DNA from: Accumulibacter sp.
GTDB lineage: Bacteria; Pseudomonadota; Gammaproteobacteria; Burkholderiales; Rhodocyclaceae
Length of the DNA stretch: 64,000 bases
Direction: 5' to 3'
NCBI GenBank assembly: GCA_017302455.1
Contig: JAFLDO010000016.1
Span: 31,023 to 95,022 of the forward strand
Positions 26,528-36,471 of this stretch are shown here, piece after piece; the first letter of the stretch is position 1; each line of letters begins with the position of its first letter. The notes beneath the pieces are model-generated. The model saw only the letters and a list, made by a program, of their open reading frames with translations. It ran no database searches and was not told the DNA's origin. Both the position numbers and the translations under genes were made by a program.

Positions 26528-27525
26528 TCCGCGTCGCTGTCTTGCGCGGTCGTATCGAGGCCGCTACCGATGTCGTTGCGTAGCAGGTACAGCGGCCTTT
26601 GTTTGACCTCGTCGAAGATTCGACTGATGTAGGCGCCGATCACTCCCAATCCGAGCAGGTGCACGCCGGACAGAAAGAGCATGGCGGTAACGATGGTCGT
26701 CCAGCCGGACACGGGATTGCCGACGAACAGGTACTCGATAATCAGGTAGGTTCCGTACATAAAGGCAAGCAAAGCGACGACCAATCCGCACAAACTGAGA
26801 ACTCGCAGCGGCAGTGTCGAAAACGCGGTGATTCCGTCGACCGCAAACGTCACCAGACGCAGGAAGCTGAAACGGCTGGGGCCGTGCAGGCGCTCTGGCG
26901 GTACATACTCGATCGATTCGGTCGTGAAGCCAACCCAGGCATAAAGCCCCTTCATGAAACGCGTGCGCTCGGGCAAGCGGAGCAGCGCGGCGACCACCGT
27001 ACGATCCATCAGGCGAAAGTCACCCGCATCGGCAATGATCCTGATACGGTTTCCCGATCCGAGAATCCGGTACAGAAGGGATGCGCCGACGCGCTTGATT
27101 CGCGACTCATCGTCGCGACTGGCGCGCACGGCGCAGACCATGTCGGCGCCGGCTCGCCAACGCTCCAGCATCTGCGGAATCAACGCCGGCGGATGCTGGA
27201 GGTCGGCGTCGAGACAAATCGCCACGTCACCTTCGGCAGCGTTGAGGCCCGCGCTGAGCGCTGCCTCCTTGCCGAAGTTTCGCGACAGTTGCAGATATCG
27301 AAAGCCGCCCGCCCGCACCCACGCGGCCATCAGATCTGCTGTCCCGTCGGTGCTGCCGTCATCGACCACGATGATCTCCCAAGCCGAACTCTGCGACCTG
27401 AGGATCGCCTCCAGGCCGGGCAGGAGTAGCCGGAGATTCTCGTTTTCGTTGAAGGCCGGGATGACACAACTGACCGTGGGCGCTCGCTGGGCAGCCCTCG
27501 CCGGGGCTGCGGACTGACCATGCAC
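26521..27525 (-). CDS. ArnC/DPM1-like family 2 glycosyltransferase
   Basis: Protein of 334 residues. The GT2 domain (about 15-240) shows VSCVIPAFNENENLRLLLPG, IIVVDDGSTDGTADLM, LSRNFGKEAALSAGLNAA and DLQHPP, the pattern of polyprenyl-phosphate sugar synthases. Two C-terminal membrane segments (about 245-265 and 280-305) are present as in ArnC and GtrB. It should charge undecaprenyl phosphate with a sugar, probably an N-acetylhexosamine given the deacetylase nearby. Confidence 0.9.
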   Translation of the reverse strand: MHGQSAAPARAAQRAPTVSCVIPAFNENENLRLLLPGLEAILRSQSSAWEIIVVDDGSTDGTADLMAAWVRAGGFRYLQLSRNFGKEAALSAGLNAAEGDVAICLDADLQHPPALIPQMLERWRAGADMVCAVRASRDDESRIKRVGASLLYRILGSGNRIRIIADAGDFRLMDRTVVAALLRLPERTRFMKGLYAWVGFTTESIEYVPPERLHGPSRFSFLRLVTFAVDGITAFSTLPLRVLSLCGLVVALLAFMYGTYLIIEYLFVGNPVSGWTTIVTAMLFLSGVHLLGLGVIGAYISRIFDEVKQRPLYLLRNDIGSGLDTTAQDSDAEC

Positions 27526-27889
27526 TGGGTGCCTCCTTGCTGCCGTTCAGGTTGCGGTCTGGGCGATCGATCGGTCGTCGCCAAGCCAGGGAAATCAGAG
27601 CGGCGCAACCGGCGGAGGCGACCAGGCCAGACGCCTGTCGCGCAGTCAGACCTGGCTGATACCAGGCAACACCCGTGGACAGACGAGGACCATCGCCCAG
27701 GCGAATCGCCGGCCACAGCTCGCGCCAGATCCCCACCGCAACCGTTCTTGGCAAGCATCGGCGACCTTGCGGCGAGCGCTCCTCAAAGACAAGGCCTGCA
27801 TCATCCCCTCTGCGTCTTAAGTCACGCTGAAGGCTGCCCGTTCTACCTGCCGGTGCGCGCCACTGCCGCCTCGCACGGCAGCACCCGCC
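27526..27889. other. Non-coding region between the btuF-like and GT2 genes
   Basis: About 360 bases without a convincing gene. It must contain the promoter for the leftward GT2-ArnT pair. A short inverted repeat (CTGCCG, loop, CGGCAG, near 27863-27882) lies just after the btuF-like stop and could end that operon, but there is no U-tract. I see no riboswitch. Confidence 0.4.
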
Positions 27890-28780
27890 TCACTTCGCCG
27901 GCCGCCGGCTGCGTGCCGTTTCGAGGTGCCGGCAGAGCCGGTCGGCACCGTCAAGGAGGCGCGGCGTATGGCGCTGGATCAGATCGGGCGGCACGAAAAA
28001 CAGGTTGCCGCGCACAACGGCGGTGATCGTCGTCCAGCGCAGCCAGTCGTCGAGCCACTCGGGCCGTGCCTCGCCCATGCCGCTGGCGACGATCGCTTCC
28101 GGGTTGGCGGCAATCACCGCCTCGACGGTCACCGTCGGTGCCATTGTCTCGAGCTGGCCGAAGACGTTGTCGCCGCCACACAGCCGGATGACGTCGGAGA
28201 TGATCTGCTGGCGGCCGACGGTCATCAACGGCTGCTTCCAGATCTCGTAGAAGGTGCGCACCGGTGGCCGACTGCCGTAGCGCTTCTGCAGGCCGGCGAA
28301 CCGCTGGCGGAAGGCCTCAGCGGCACGACCGGCAACCGGCGCGCTGCCGGCCAGCACGCCCAGGCGCTCGATTTCACTGGCGACATCGTCGATGCGATTC
28401 GGCTGCGAGACGTAAATTCGAAAACCCAGCGCGCGCAGCCGGTCGACATGCGCAGCGGCATTGCCGCTCTGCCAGGCGATGATCAGGTCCGGTTGCAGCG
28501 CCGCGACACGCTCGAGGTCGAGCCGGGAGTAGCCGCCGACGCGCGTGATCCTGCTCGCTGCCGGCGGGTAGTCGCTGTACTCCACCGTGCCGACGACGCG
28601 CTCGCCGGCACCGGCAGCGAACAGTGTTTCGGTCAGGTGCGGGGCCAGACTGACGATGCGGCGCGCCGGCTGCGCGAGGCGGACCGTCGCACCGGTATCG
28701 TCGACGACGGCGACCTCAGCCTGGACGAGGCCACCGGCCGCCGCCAGCCAGGCGATGAGGAGAAGGCGCGCCAGTTCCAT
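27890..28780 (-). CDS. btuF: Cobalamin/corrinoid ABC substrate-binding protein (BtuF-like)
   Basis: Protein of 296 residues with a signal peptide (ending near LVQAEVAV). The periplasmic-binding fold of the BtuF/FecB class is shown by RIVSLAPHLTETLFAAGAGE, DLIIAWQSGNAAAHVDRLRA and FYEIWKQPLMTVG. It should deliver vitamin B12 or cobinamide to an inner-membrane importer; no btuCD genes are in the window. It lies 12 bases after the aminotransferase gene, in one operon with cbiB. Confidence 0.88.
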   Translation of the reverse strand: MELARLLLIAWLAAAGGLVQAEVAVVDDTGATVRLAQPARRIVSLAPHLTETLFAAGAGERVVGTVEYSDYPPAASRITRVGGYSRLDLERVAALQPDLIIAWQSGNAAAHVDRLRALGFRIYVSQPNRIDDVASEIERLGVLAGSAPVAGRAAEAFRQRFAGLQKRYGSRPPVRTFYEIWKQPLMTVGRQQIISDVIRLCGGDNVFGQLETMAPTVTVEAVIAANPEAIVASGMGEARPEWLDDWLRWTTITAVVRGNLFFVPPDLIQRHTPRLLDGADRLCRHLETARSRRPAK

Positions 28781-28792
28781 GCCAGTTCCATC

Positions 28793-29794
28793 TCAGGGAG
28801 CAAGGTTCGCCAGTGCGGCGGCAAGGCGTTGCCACTCGGCCTCGCTACCGGGCAAGCCGAAGCGCAACAGGCCGTGCGCTGGAAAATGCCGGGTCAGGAT
28901 CGCCCGGCGCGCGAGGTGTTCGTAGAGCGCGACACTCTGCGGCGTGGCCACGGTTGCGAACAGCGCGCAGGCCTGCACGCCGCCGAACGGCGCCAGCAGT
29001 GCCGCCAGTCGGGCCGACGCGGCGATCAGTTCGCCGCGCGTGCGCTGCTGCCAGGCGGTATCGGCCAATGCCTGGCGGGCAACGGCGCGCGCCGGCCCGG
29101 ACAGCGGCCACGGACCGATCGCTTCGCGCAGCAGATCGAGCTTCTCGCGCGCCCCGAAGACGAAGCCGACGCGAGCACCGGCCAGCCCGAAGAACTTGCC
29201 GAGCGAGCGCAGGACGATCAGGTTCGGCGCTGCCGGACCGCCGGCCAGGGCAGTCACGCAATTGTCGGGAGTGGCATCGCCAAAGGCTTCATCGACGATC
29301 AGCCAGCCACCGCGTCGCTGCAATTGTGCTGCCGCGTCGAGCAGGGCAGCGGCCGGCAGCGTGCCGGCGGTCGGGTTATTGGGGTTACAGAGGACGACGA
29401 GCGGCGTCGCCGCCGCCAGTGCGCGCGCCAAGGGCGCCTGTGACAGCCGGCGCAGCTTGTGGCCGGCGCGTTCCCAGGCCTGCGGATGTTCTTCGTAGAT
29501 CGGCGTCAGGCAGGCGACGACCACCGGCCGGAACAGCGCCGGCAACGACTGGATGGCTGCCTGCGAGCCCGCCAGGGCGAGGCCGCGATCGCTGCCATAG
29601 TAGGCCGCGGCAGCCGCCTCCAGGCCGTCGTCGTCCTCGGGCAGGCGCCGCCAGCAATCCGCGTCGATCTCCGGAACGGGATAGGCGTGCGGGTTGATAC
29701 CGGTCGACAGATCCAGCCAGTCGCCGAGCGCTGCCCCGCAGAAGGGCGCGTACTGGCGTGCTGCCGCGCGCAGACGGCCGCCGTGGTCAAGCAC
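28793..29794 (-). CDS. cobD: Threonine-phosphate decarboxylase-like aminotransferase (CobD/CobC)
   Basis: GTG start at 29794 (then [18 protein letters not shown]) overlaps the cbiB stop by 8 bases; 333 residues. It is a PLP fold-type I protein: [38 protein letters not shown] and the PLP Lys in [15 protein letters not shown]. The family makes (R)-1-amino-2-propanol phosphate from threonine phosphate for the B12 lower-loop linker. Symbols differ: CobD in Salmonella, CobC in Pseudomonas. Confidence 0.9.
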   Translation of the reverse strand: MLDHGGRLRAAARQYAPFCGAALGDWLDLSTGINPHAYPVPEIDADCWRRLPEDDDGLEAAAAAYYGSDRGLALAGSQAAIQSLPALFRPVVVACLTPIYEEHPQAWERAGHKLRRLSQAPLARALAAATPLVVLCNPNNPTAGTLPAAALLDAAAQLQRRGGWLIVDEAFGDATPDNCVTALAGGPAAPNLIVLRSLGKFFGLAGARVGFVFGAREKLDLLREAIGPWPLSGPARAVARQALADTAWQQRTRGELIAASARLAALLAPFGGVQACALFATVATPQSVALYEHLARRAILTRHFPAHGLLRFGLPGSEAEWQRLAAALANLAP

Positions 29795-30743
29795 GCGCCA
29801 GGCCCCAGGCAAGCAGGATGGCCAGCCACAACAGCAGGCTGCCACGCACCAGGCACAGCGCGCGCACAATGTCCGCCCCGCCGGCCGGCCGGCCCTCGCC
29901 GAGTTGCGGGCGCTCCTCCATCCGGCCATGATAGATCGCCGCACCACCGAGCACGAGACCCAGGCTAGCGGCGCCGGCGGCCATCACCGGACCGGCGTTC
30001 GGGCTTTTCCAGCGCGGCGCCTGCTCGCGCCAGCAACGCAGCGCCGCACGCGTGCGGCCGCCGAGCGCGTAGGAGACGGCAGTCAGCCGCGCCGGAACAT
30101 AGTTGAGGACGTCGTCCGCACGCGCCGCCGCCCAGCCGAAATCGGCGAAGCGCTCGTTGCGGTAGCCCCACATGGCGTCGAGCGTGTTGGCCAGCCGGAA
30201 AAGGACGGCACCCGGGCCACCGAGCAGCGCGAACCAGAAGAGCGCGCCGAACACCGCGTCATTGCCGTTTTCGAGCGTCGATTCAATGCAGGCGGCGGCA
30301 ACCGCCCCGGCGTCAAGGTCGTCGGTCTGCCGCGAAACCATCCAGCCGACATGCTCGCGCGCCGCCGCCAGATCGCCGTTGGCCAGATCTGTGGCAACAC
30401 GCTTGGCGTGCTCACCGAGGCTGCGCCCGCCGAGCGCCAGATAGAGCAGGATCGCGTTTGTCGCCCAGCCGGCGAGTCCCGTGGGGATCGCCCAGGCGGC
30501 CAGCGCCACCGGCGGCAGGACCAGCACCGACCAGGCCAGCAGACCACGCAGGCGACGCCAGCCACCGCGATTCGCGGCGGCCTCGCAACGGCCGGCCAAG
30601 GCACCGAAACCGACCAGCGGATGCCAGCGCCGGGGCTCGCCAAGCAGCCGGTCGAGGCCGGCGCCGGCGATCGCCGCGAGCGGCAGTGACAACGCAGCTG
30701 GCATGCCGGCGACGAGGAATTGTGAAAAAGACGGGGTGAGCAT
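29787..30743 (-). CDS. cbiB: Adenosylcobinamide-phosphate synthase (CbiB)
   Basis: Integral membrane enzyme that attaches aminopropanol (phosphate) to adenosylcobyric acid. From ATG 30743 it has 318 residues; ATG 30704 is an alternative matching shorter homologues. Key segments are [52 protein letters not shown] and [16 protein letters not shown], all CbiB hallmarks. It is the first gene of the leftward cbiB-cobD-btuF operon, only 34 bases from the opposite-strand cobQ start. Confidence 0.92.
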   Translation of the reverse strand: MLTPSFSQFLVAGMPAALSLPLAAIAGAGLDRLLGEPRRWHPLVGFGALAGRCEAAANRGGWRRLRGLLAWSVLVLPPVALAAWAIPTGLAGWATNAILLYLALGGRSLGEHAKRVATDLANGDLAAAREHVGWMVSRQTDDLDAGAVAAACIESTLENGNDAVFGALFWFALLGGPGAVLFRLANTLDAMWGYRNERFADFGWAAARADDVLNYVPARLTAVSYALGGRTRAALRCWREQAPRWKSPNAGPVMAAGAASLGLVLGGAAIYHGRMEERPQLGEGRPAGGADIVRALCLVRGSLLLWLAILLAWGLARA

Positions 30744-30777
30744 GCGAGAATCGGGGGGTCGAAACCCGGATTCTACG

Positions 30778-32256
30778 ATGAACGAGCACCGCACCCCCAG
30801 CCTGATGATTCAGGGCTGCACCTCTGACGCCGGCAAGAGCGTGCTGGTCACCGCACTTTGCCGCATCCTGCACCGCCGCGGCGTCCGCGTCGCCCCCTTC
30901 AAGCCGCAGAACATGGCACTCAATTCGGCGGTCACTGTCGACGGCGGCGAGATCGGCCGGGCGCAGGCACTGCAGGCGCTGGCCGCCGGCCTGCCGGCAC
31001 ATTCCGATTTCAACCCGGTGCTGCTCAAGCCGGCGACCGACAAGCGCGCGCAGGTGATCATTCACGGCAAGGCGCTCACCGACCTCGATGCGCGCGACTA
31101 CCACGCCTACAAGCCGCGCGCGATGCAAGCCGTGCTCGAGTCCTGGCAGCGCCTTTCGGCACAGTACGAGTGCCTGCTCGTCGAAGGCGCCGGCAGCCCA
31201 GCCGAGATCAATCTGCGCGACCGCGACATCGCCAACATGGGCTTTGCCGAAGCGGTCGACTGCCCGGTGATCCTGATCGCCGACATCGATCGCGGTGGCG
31301 TCTTCGCGCATCTGTGCGGCACGCTCGACCTGCTGTCGCCCTCCGAGCAGGCGCGCGTCAAGGGTTTCGTGATCAACCGCTTCCGCGGCGACATCGGCCT
31401 CCTCGAAAGCGGCCTGCGCTGGCTCGAACAGCGCACCGGCAAGCCCGTGCTCGGCGTTCTGCCGTACCTGCACGGTCTCTACCTCGATGCCGAGGATGCC
31501 GTACCCCGCGCCGCGATGCAGAAGGCGGCGGCCGCTCTGCGCGTCGTCGCCCCGGCCTACCCGCGAGTCTCGAATCACAACGACCTCGACCCCTTGCGCT
31601 TCCACCCGGAAGTCGATTTCCGCTTCGTCGGCCCCAACGATCCGCCACCGCCCTGCGATCTGATCGTCCTGCCGGGCTCGAAAGCCGTGCAGGCCGACCT
31701 CGCCTGGCTACGCGCGCAGGGTTGGGAGGAAGCAATCCGCCGCCACCTTCGCTACGGGGGCAAAGTCATCGGCATCTGCGGCGGCCTGCAGATGCTCGGC
31801 CGCGAACTGCAGGATCCGCTGGGGCTCGAGGGTCCTCCGGGCAGCATGCCGGGGCTGGGCTGGCTGGACTACGCGACGCGAATGGCCACCGAGAAGACGC
31901 TGGAGAACGTCAGCGGCTACCTGATGCTGCCCGCTGCGCCGGCTATCGGCGGTTACCGCATCCACATGGGGGTCACCCGCGGTGCAGCCCTCGAAAAGCC
32001 GGCGGCAATCCTCGACGGTCAACCTGACGGTGCGCTCTCGGCAGACGGGCAGATTCTTGCGACCTACTGCCACGGCCTCTTCGACTCCCCGCCGGCACTG
32101 GCAGCGCTGCTCGCCTGGGCCGGCCACCGACCGACACAGGACTTCGATCCACGGCAGCGGCGCGAGGCCGACATCGACCGCCTCGCCGACGCTGTCGAGC
32201 AGCACATGGACCTGCAGGCGCTGGCCGAGTGGATCCCGGCGCAAGCGATGCGCTGA
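30778..32256 (+). CDS. cobQ: Cobyric acid synthase (CobQ/CbiP)
   Basis: ATG at 30778 gives 492 residues. The amidoligase N-domain shows [20 protein letters not shown] and [12 protein letters not shown]. The class I glutamine amidotransferase domain has Cys334 in [10 protein letters not shown] and His432 in YCHGLFDSP. It amidates adenosylcobyrinic acid a,c-diamide at four carboxylates with glutamine and ATP. It is divergent from cbiB. Confidence 0.95.
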   Translation: MNEHRTPSLMIQGCTSDAGKSVLVTALCRILHRRGVRVAPFKPQNMALNSAVTVDGGEIGRAQALQALAAGLPAHSDFNPVLLKPATDKRAQVIIHGKALTDLDARDYHAYKPRAMQAVLESWQRLSAQYECLLVEGAGSPAEINLRDRDIANMGFAEAVDCPVILIADIDRGGVFAHLCGTLDLLSPSEQARVKGFVINRFRGDIGLLESGLRWLEQRTGKPVLGVLPYLHGLYLDAEDAVPRAAMQKAAAALRVVAPAYPRVSNHNDLDPLRFHPEVDFRFVGPNDPPPPCDLIVLPGSKAVQADLAWLRAQGWEEAIRRHLRYGGKVIGICGGLQMLGRELQDPLGLEGPPGSMPGLGWLDYATRMATEKTLENVSGYLMLPAAPAIGGYRIHMGVTRGAALEKPAAILDGQPDGALSADGQILATYCHGLFDSPPALAALLAWAGHRPTQDFDPRQRREADIDRLADAVEQHMDLQALAEWIPAQAMR

Positions 32257-32276
32257 TCGCGCCAGGCGGAGAAGTG

Positions 32277-32741
32277 CTACTCGTCGGGCTCTTCGCCGCG
32301 CACCAGCAGAAGCGATGTCTGTCCCTTGCGCACCAGACGCTCGGCGACGCTACCGACGAAGAAGCGTTCGATGCCGCGTCGCCCATGCGTGCCGACGACG
32401 AGTAGATCGGCCTGCCATTCGCCCGCCGCATCGATGAGCATGTCCGAAACATGCTTCTGCTCCGATTCGACGAGCTTGATTTCCGCCTCGACCCCGGCCG
32501 AGCGAACCGTTTGCAGCAGTCTGTCGAGAAAACCCTCCGCGCCGAGACGCATGCGGGCCTCGGTCTTGCCGACGCTGTTCGGCAGCATCATCGCTACTTC
32601 GCGCTGGGCAAGAATCGTTTCGTCGATGGCATGACAGATCGCCACCTGCGCGCCGGTGGCCTTGGCCAACTCGATCGCGGCTTCCATCACCTGACTGGTC
32701 ATGAAGCTCTCATCCACAGCAACCATGATTCGCTTGTACAT
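32277..32741 (-). CDS. Universal stress protein, UspA family
   Basis: Single Usp domain of 154 residues: MYKRIMVAVDESFMTSQVME at the N-terminus and the ATP-binding pattern LVVGTHGRRGIERFFVGSVA near the C-terminus (G-2x-G-9x-G-S). An ATP-binding Usp is expected. It sits inside the cobalamin cluster on the opposite strand to cobQ; no functional link is implied. Confidence 0.9.
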   Translation of the reverse strand: MYKRIMVAVDESFMTSQVMEAAIELAKATGAQVAICHAIDETILAQREVAMMLPNSVGKTEARMRLGAEGFLDRLLQTVRSAGVEAEIKLVESEQKHVSDMLIDAAGEWQADLLVVGTHGRRGIERFFVGSVAERLVRKGQTSLLLVRGEEPDE

Positions 32742-32817
32742 TGGCGTCGGCTCCTCGTTGGGGCAAAGTTGTCAGACAACGGCGACAATAGCACCGATCA
32801 CGGTGGCCGGGAACGGG

Positions 32818-33363
32818 CTACTTGAGGCTGAGCGGTAGGCCGGCGACCACCAGGGTGACCTTGTCGCAGACCGCCGCCATGCGCTGGTTCAGTCGGCCCT
32901 GCTCATCGGCGAACAGCCGTGCCAGCGCCGCCATCGGCACAATGCCCGAGCCGACCTCGTTGGAGACCAGGATGACCTGCCCCGGCAGCTGGGGAAGCAG
33001 GTCGCTCAGCGCCTGGATCGCCCCGGAGAGGCGTTGACAGCTTGCCGTTTCACCGGCTGCCGCCCCGCTCGCCGTGTCGCCGGCAAACAGCAGATTCGAC
33101 AACCACAGCGTCAGGCAGTCGACCAGCAGGCAGACGTCCGGCGCGGCGTGCCGGCGTAGTGCAGCGGCCAGTTCCAGCGGTTCCTCGACCAATCCCCAGT
33201 CGGCCCGACGTCTTTCCTGATGTTGCGCGATACGGCGTGACATCTCGGCGTCGAGAGGCTGCGCCGTCGCCACGTAAACGACGCGCAAGCCGCTGTCGCC
33301 GGCGCGCCGCTCGGCCAGCAGGCTCTTGCCCGAACGGGCCCCACCAATGATCAGTTCTCGCAT
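32818..33363 (-). CDS. cobU: Adenosylcobinamide kinase / guanylyltransferase (CobU/CobP)
   Basis: Start at ATG 33363 (MRELIIGGARSGKSLLAERR); 181 residues as usual for CobU. P-loop GGARSGKS, then VVYVATAQPLDAEMSRRIAQ with the HQERR segment holding the guanylylated His, DCLTLWLSNLL and VILVSNEVGSGIVP are typical. It phosphorylates adenosylcobinamide and transfers GMP to form the GDP-activated intermediate. It is divergent from cobT with 66 bases between starts. Confidence 0.93.
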   Translation of the reverse strand: MRELIIGGARSGKSLLAERRAGDSGLRVVYVATAQPLDAEMSRRIAQHQERRRADWGLVEEPLELAAALRRHAAPDVCLLVDCLTLWLSNLLFAGDTASGAAAGETASCQRLSGAIQALSDLLPQLPGQVILVSNEVGSGIVPMAALARLFADEQGRLNQRMAAVCDKVTLVVAGLPLSLK

Positions 33364-33373
33364 ACTTGCAAGC

Positions 33374-33400
33374 TTATCATGGCCCCGTGATGGGTATAAT
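33374..33400 (+). promoter_or_regulatory. Likely sigma-70 promoter of cobT
   Basis: A perfect TATAAT (33395-33400) stands 30 bases before the cobT start. A TTATCA at 33374-33379 is a weak -35 with 15-base spacing. This fills the short divergent region between cobU and cobT. Confidence 0.5.
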
Positions 33401-33429
33401 CGGCGGCTTTCCAGGGGCCTCGCCAAATC

Positions 33430-34464
33430 ATGCACTTTGCCATTCCGCCTATCGCCGTTGTTCCCGGCCTGCAATCCCGCATCGACGGCAAGACCAAGCC
33501 ACCCGGGTCACTCGGCCAGCTCGAACGTCTGGCGCTGCAGATCGGCGAGATTCAGCAGTCCTTGACACCACGTCTCGACAACCCGCAGCTGCTCGTCTTC
33601 GCCGGCGACCACGGTGCCGCCTGCGCCGGCGTTTCGGCTTTTCCGCAGGAAGTCACCTGGCAAATGGTCGAGAACTTCCTCGCCGGAGGAGCCGCGATCA
33701 ACGTTTTCGCTCGCCACAACGGCCTGCAACTGCAAGTAATCGACGCTGGCGTCGCGCACGCGTTCGGGCCGCGCGACGGTCTCGTCGACGCGAAAGTCGC
33801 CTTCGGCACGCACAACTACATCGAGCAGGCGGCAATGAGCAGCGGCGAGCGCGACGCCGCCCTGGCACGTGGTGCGGCGATCGCCAACAACCTCGGGGAA
33901 CAGGGCTGCCGGGTAATCGGTTTTGGCGAAATGGGAATCGGCAACACCGCCGCCGCCGCGCTGCTGACGCACCAGCTGACCGGTACGCCACTCGCCGACT
34001 GTGTCGGCCGCGGCACCGGCCTAGACGACGCCGGGCTGGCACGCAAACAGGCGCTGCTGGCAAGAGCCGCCGAACGCGCGGGGCTGCCAGCCGACGCCGA
34101 CGCGCTGACCGTACTGGCCGAGTTCGGCGGCTTCGAGATCGCCATGATGACCGGCGCCATGCTCGCCGCCGCCGAGCGGAGGATGTTGCTGCTGATCGAC
34201 GGCTTCATCGTCACCTCGGCGCTGCTCGTCGCCGCCCGCATCGCGCCAGCGATCGTTGACTACTGCGTCTTCTGCCACCGCTCGGCCGAGCCGGGTCATC
34301 TGGCGCAACTGCGCGCCTTGCGGGCGGAACCGCTGCTCGACCTCGGCCTGCGTCTCGGCGAAGGAACAGGCGCCGCGCTCGCCTGGCCGCTGGTCCGCGC
34401 CGCCGCCGCTTTCCTCAACGAGATGGCCAGCTTCGCGTCGGCAGGCGTCAGCGAGCAGTCCTGA
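33430..34464 (+). CDS. cobT: Nicotinate-nucleotide--dimethylbenzimidazole phosphoribosyltransferase (CobT)
   Basis: Protein of 344 residues. [59 protein letters not shown] and the catalytic Glu region [20 protein letters not shown] are all present. It makes alpha-ribazole phosphate, the lower-ligand precursor of B12. In many proteobacteria cobS and cobC follow; here cobT is followed by an opposite-strand transporter gene. Confidence 0.95.
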   Translation: MHFAIPPIAVVPGLQSRIDGKTKPPGSLGQLERLALQIGEIQQSLTPRLDNPQLLVFAGDHGAACAGVSAFPQEVTWQMVENFLAGGAAINVFARHNGLQLQVIDAGVAHAFGPRDGLVDAKVAFGTHNYIEQAAMSSGERDAALARGAAIANNLGEQGCRVIGFGEMGIGNTAAAALLTHQLTGTPLADCVGRGTGLDDAGLARKQALLARAAERAGLPADADALTVLAEFGGFEIAMMTGAMLAAAERRMLLLIDGFIVTSALLVAARIAPAIVDYCVFCHRSAEPGHLAQLRALRAEPLLDLGLRLGEGTGAALAWPLVRAAAAFLNEMASFASAGVSEQS

Positions 34465-34576
34465 GCGACTACCCGCTGCTTGGCGGCCGCTGGCAACCGT
34501 CGTCGCCGCGTCGCTTGACCTGCGGGAAGTCAGCCACCCGCCACCCACCGATCGCGAAAGGCGCCTCGCCCGTCAG

Positions 34577-35824
34577 TCACAACAACAGCGCCACGACGCT
34601 GCCGCAAGACAGTGTCGCGAGAGTCCCCGAGATCAGGGTTCGCGGACCGAGTTCGACGATTTCGCTGCGCCGGTCCGGCGCGATAGCGCACATGCCGCCG
34701 AGCAGAATCCCGAGGCTGCCAAGGTTGGCAAATCCGCACAGCGCGTAAGTCATGATGATCCGGCTGCGTGGCGCCAGGGCGTCCGGAGAAAGCCTGGCCA
34801 TGTCCAGATAGGCGACCAGTTCGTTGAGGACCGTCTTGGTTCCGAGCAGCGAACCGGCGACTGCCGACTCATCCCAGGGGATGCCGGCCATCCAGGCCAG
34901 CGGCGCCATCAGCCAGCCGAGCAGACGCTGCAGCGTCAAGGCCGTGCCATCGACCACCGGCAGCAAACCCAGGAGTTGATTCGCCAGGCTCACCAGAGCC
35001 ACCAGGACGATCAGCATGCTGACGATGTTGATGAACAGCGTTGCGCCCTCGCCGGTGCCACGGGTGATGGCCTCCATGGTGCTCCGGTCAGTCTGCGGCA
35101 GAGAGAGGTGGCGCCCGGTCGGCTCGCCTTCGGGAGGCACCAGCAGCACGGCAAACACGATCGCCGCCGGAGCGCTGATGAACGAGGCGGCGAGGATATG
35201 ACCGAGTGCATCGGGGACGATCGCCCCGAGTACGCTGGCGTAAAGGGCCATAACCGTGCCGGCAACACCGGCCATACCGGCCGTCATGATGACGAACAGT
35301 TCGCCCCGACTGACGCCGGCGAGGTAGGGACGAATCAGCAGCGGGGCCTCGACCATACCGACAAAGACATTTGCCGCCGTCGACATGCCGACCGCCCCGC
35401 CGACGCCCAGCGTCTTCTCGAGCACCACCGAGAACGCGCGCACCATGATCGGCAGCACGCGCCAGTGATAGAGCACCGCCGACAGGGCACTCATCACCAG
35501 AACCACTGGCAATGCCTGAAAGGCGAGAACGAAACTGGCCCCGGGAGCAGTCTCCGCATATGGCAGCAGGGCGCCGCCGAGAAAGCCGAAAACGAGGCTC
35601 GTCCCGGCGCGGCTTGCGGCGGCGATGGCCAGGAGGACGTCGTTGCACGACGCAAACGCCTCCCGCGCACCGGGCAGCCGAAAGATCGTCACGGCGAGCG
35701 CGAACTGCAGGCAAATGCCACCGACGACGGTTCGCCACGGGACGGCGGATCGCTGGCTGGAGATGGTCCATGCCAGACCCAGGAGGAGCAGATAGCCGAC
35801 GGCGGCTTGCAGCATGGAATTCAA
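34577..35824 (-). CDS. Concentrative nucleoside transporter (CNT/NupC family)
   Basis: Inner-membrane transporter of 415 residues with about ten hydrophobic segments. CNT hallmarks are FVFGFLGG-like LVFGFLGGALLPY, MSALSAVLYHWRVLPIMVRA, AANVFVGMVEAPLLIRPYL and ALCGFANLGSLGILLGG. It couples nucleoside uptake to a sodium or proton gradient. It follows a small exported-protein gene on the same strand by 41 bases. Confidence 0.92.
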   Translation of the reverse strand: MNSMLQAAVGYLLLLGLAWTISSQRSAVPWRTVVGGICLQFALAVTIFRLPGAREAFASCNDVLLAIAAASRAGTSLVFGFLGGALLPYAETAPGASFVLAFQALPVVLVMSALSAVLYHWRVLPIMVRAFSVVLEKTLGVGGAVGMSTAANVFVGMVEAPLLIRPYLAGVSRGELFVIMTAGMAGVAGTVMALYASVLGAIVPDALGHILAASFISAPAAIVFAVLLVPPEGEPTGRHLSLPQTDRSTMEAITRGTGEGATLFINIVSMLIVLVALVSLANQLLGLLPVVDGTALTLQRLLGWLMAPLAWMAGIPWDESAVAGSLLGTKTVLNELVAYLDMARLSPDALAPRSRIIMTYALCGFANLGSLGILLGGMCAIAPDRRSEIVELGPRTLISGTLATLSCGSVVALLL

Positions 35825-35865
35825 CGCGCCGGCGTTCCGCCCCGCGTGCCGGCGCTCGGTCTCAT

Positions 35866-36267
35866 TTAGCGGCCCACCCGCGGGCTGACGTCAACTCGCG
35901 TCCCCGCCTTCTCGTATTCCGGTCGGATCTGACTCGCGGCGCGGTAGGCCGGCTGAATGTGGGCTTCCGGTGTCGGCGCGACATCGCGCCGCTGCGCGGG
36001 TGGCTCGACCGTCTGGCCGCGCGGCGCGAAAAGCTGGCCGTGGTTGCGCTCGTAGCGATCGAGAAAGCGCCGCATCTGCTCGTAGTCGGGGCAGTTCTGC
36101 GGCATCAGGCAACGGCCGAACGCGTCGTACACTATCGCCGGCGGCGGTAGGCCGTACGGCGAAACCCACGACCCGATGGCGAAGTCGCTGCCGATCGCGA
36201 AAGCACCAGCGGCGGCCGGAGCGGCTAGCGAAGTGAGAAACGTCCCCAGAAATGATCGCGTGCGCAT
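35866..36267 (-). CDS. Small exported protein of unknown function
   Basis: ATG at 36267 (MRTRSFLGTFLTSLAAPAAA) gives a signal-peptide-like N-terminus and 133 residues. The mature part is rich in Pro, Tyr and Arg, including PNxC-like DAFGRCLMPQNCPDYEQMRR with two cysteines that might pair. No ribosome site is clear, and I do not recognise the family. It is upstream of the nucleoside transporter gene on the same strand. Confidence 0.55.
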   Translation of the reverse strand: MRTRSFLGTFLTSLAAPAAAGAFAIGSDFAIGSWVSPYGLPPPAIVYDAFGRCLMPQNCPDYEQMRRFLDRYERNHGQLFAPRGQTVEPPAQRRDVAPTPEAHIQPAYRAASQIRPEYEKAGTRVDVSPRVGR

Positions 36268-36471
36268 GGTTGAACCAGTGTAGCACCTCGGCGCCGATCG
36301 CTGGCGGTAGCGACGGCAGACCGTGTACCACCTGTCCACCATCGGATGTGCGCAAAAAAGCGCACGCGCGTTTCTGCGGGGTGTGTATACTTGACAGGCT
36401 ATCCAGGTTTCCATGCCCGCGTGGAGAATGGCCACAAGGCCTGACGAACGTCCCGAGCCTTCCCTGCACCC

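Noticed and set aside
27845..27889. ACCTGCCGGTGCG plus GCCACTG resembling parts of a cobalamin riboswitch next to the btuF-like gene
   Set aside because: The pieces are in the wrong order and lie downstream of btuF; no full B12-box and pseudoknot arrangement is present.
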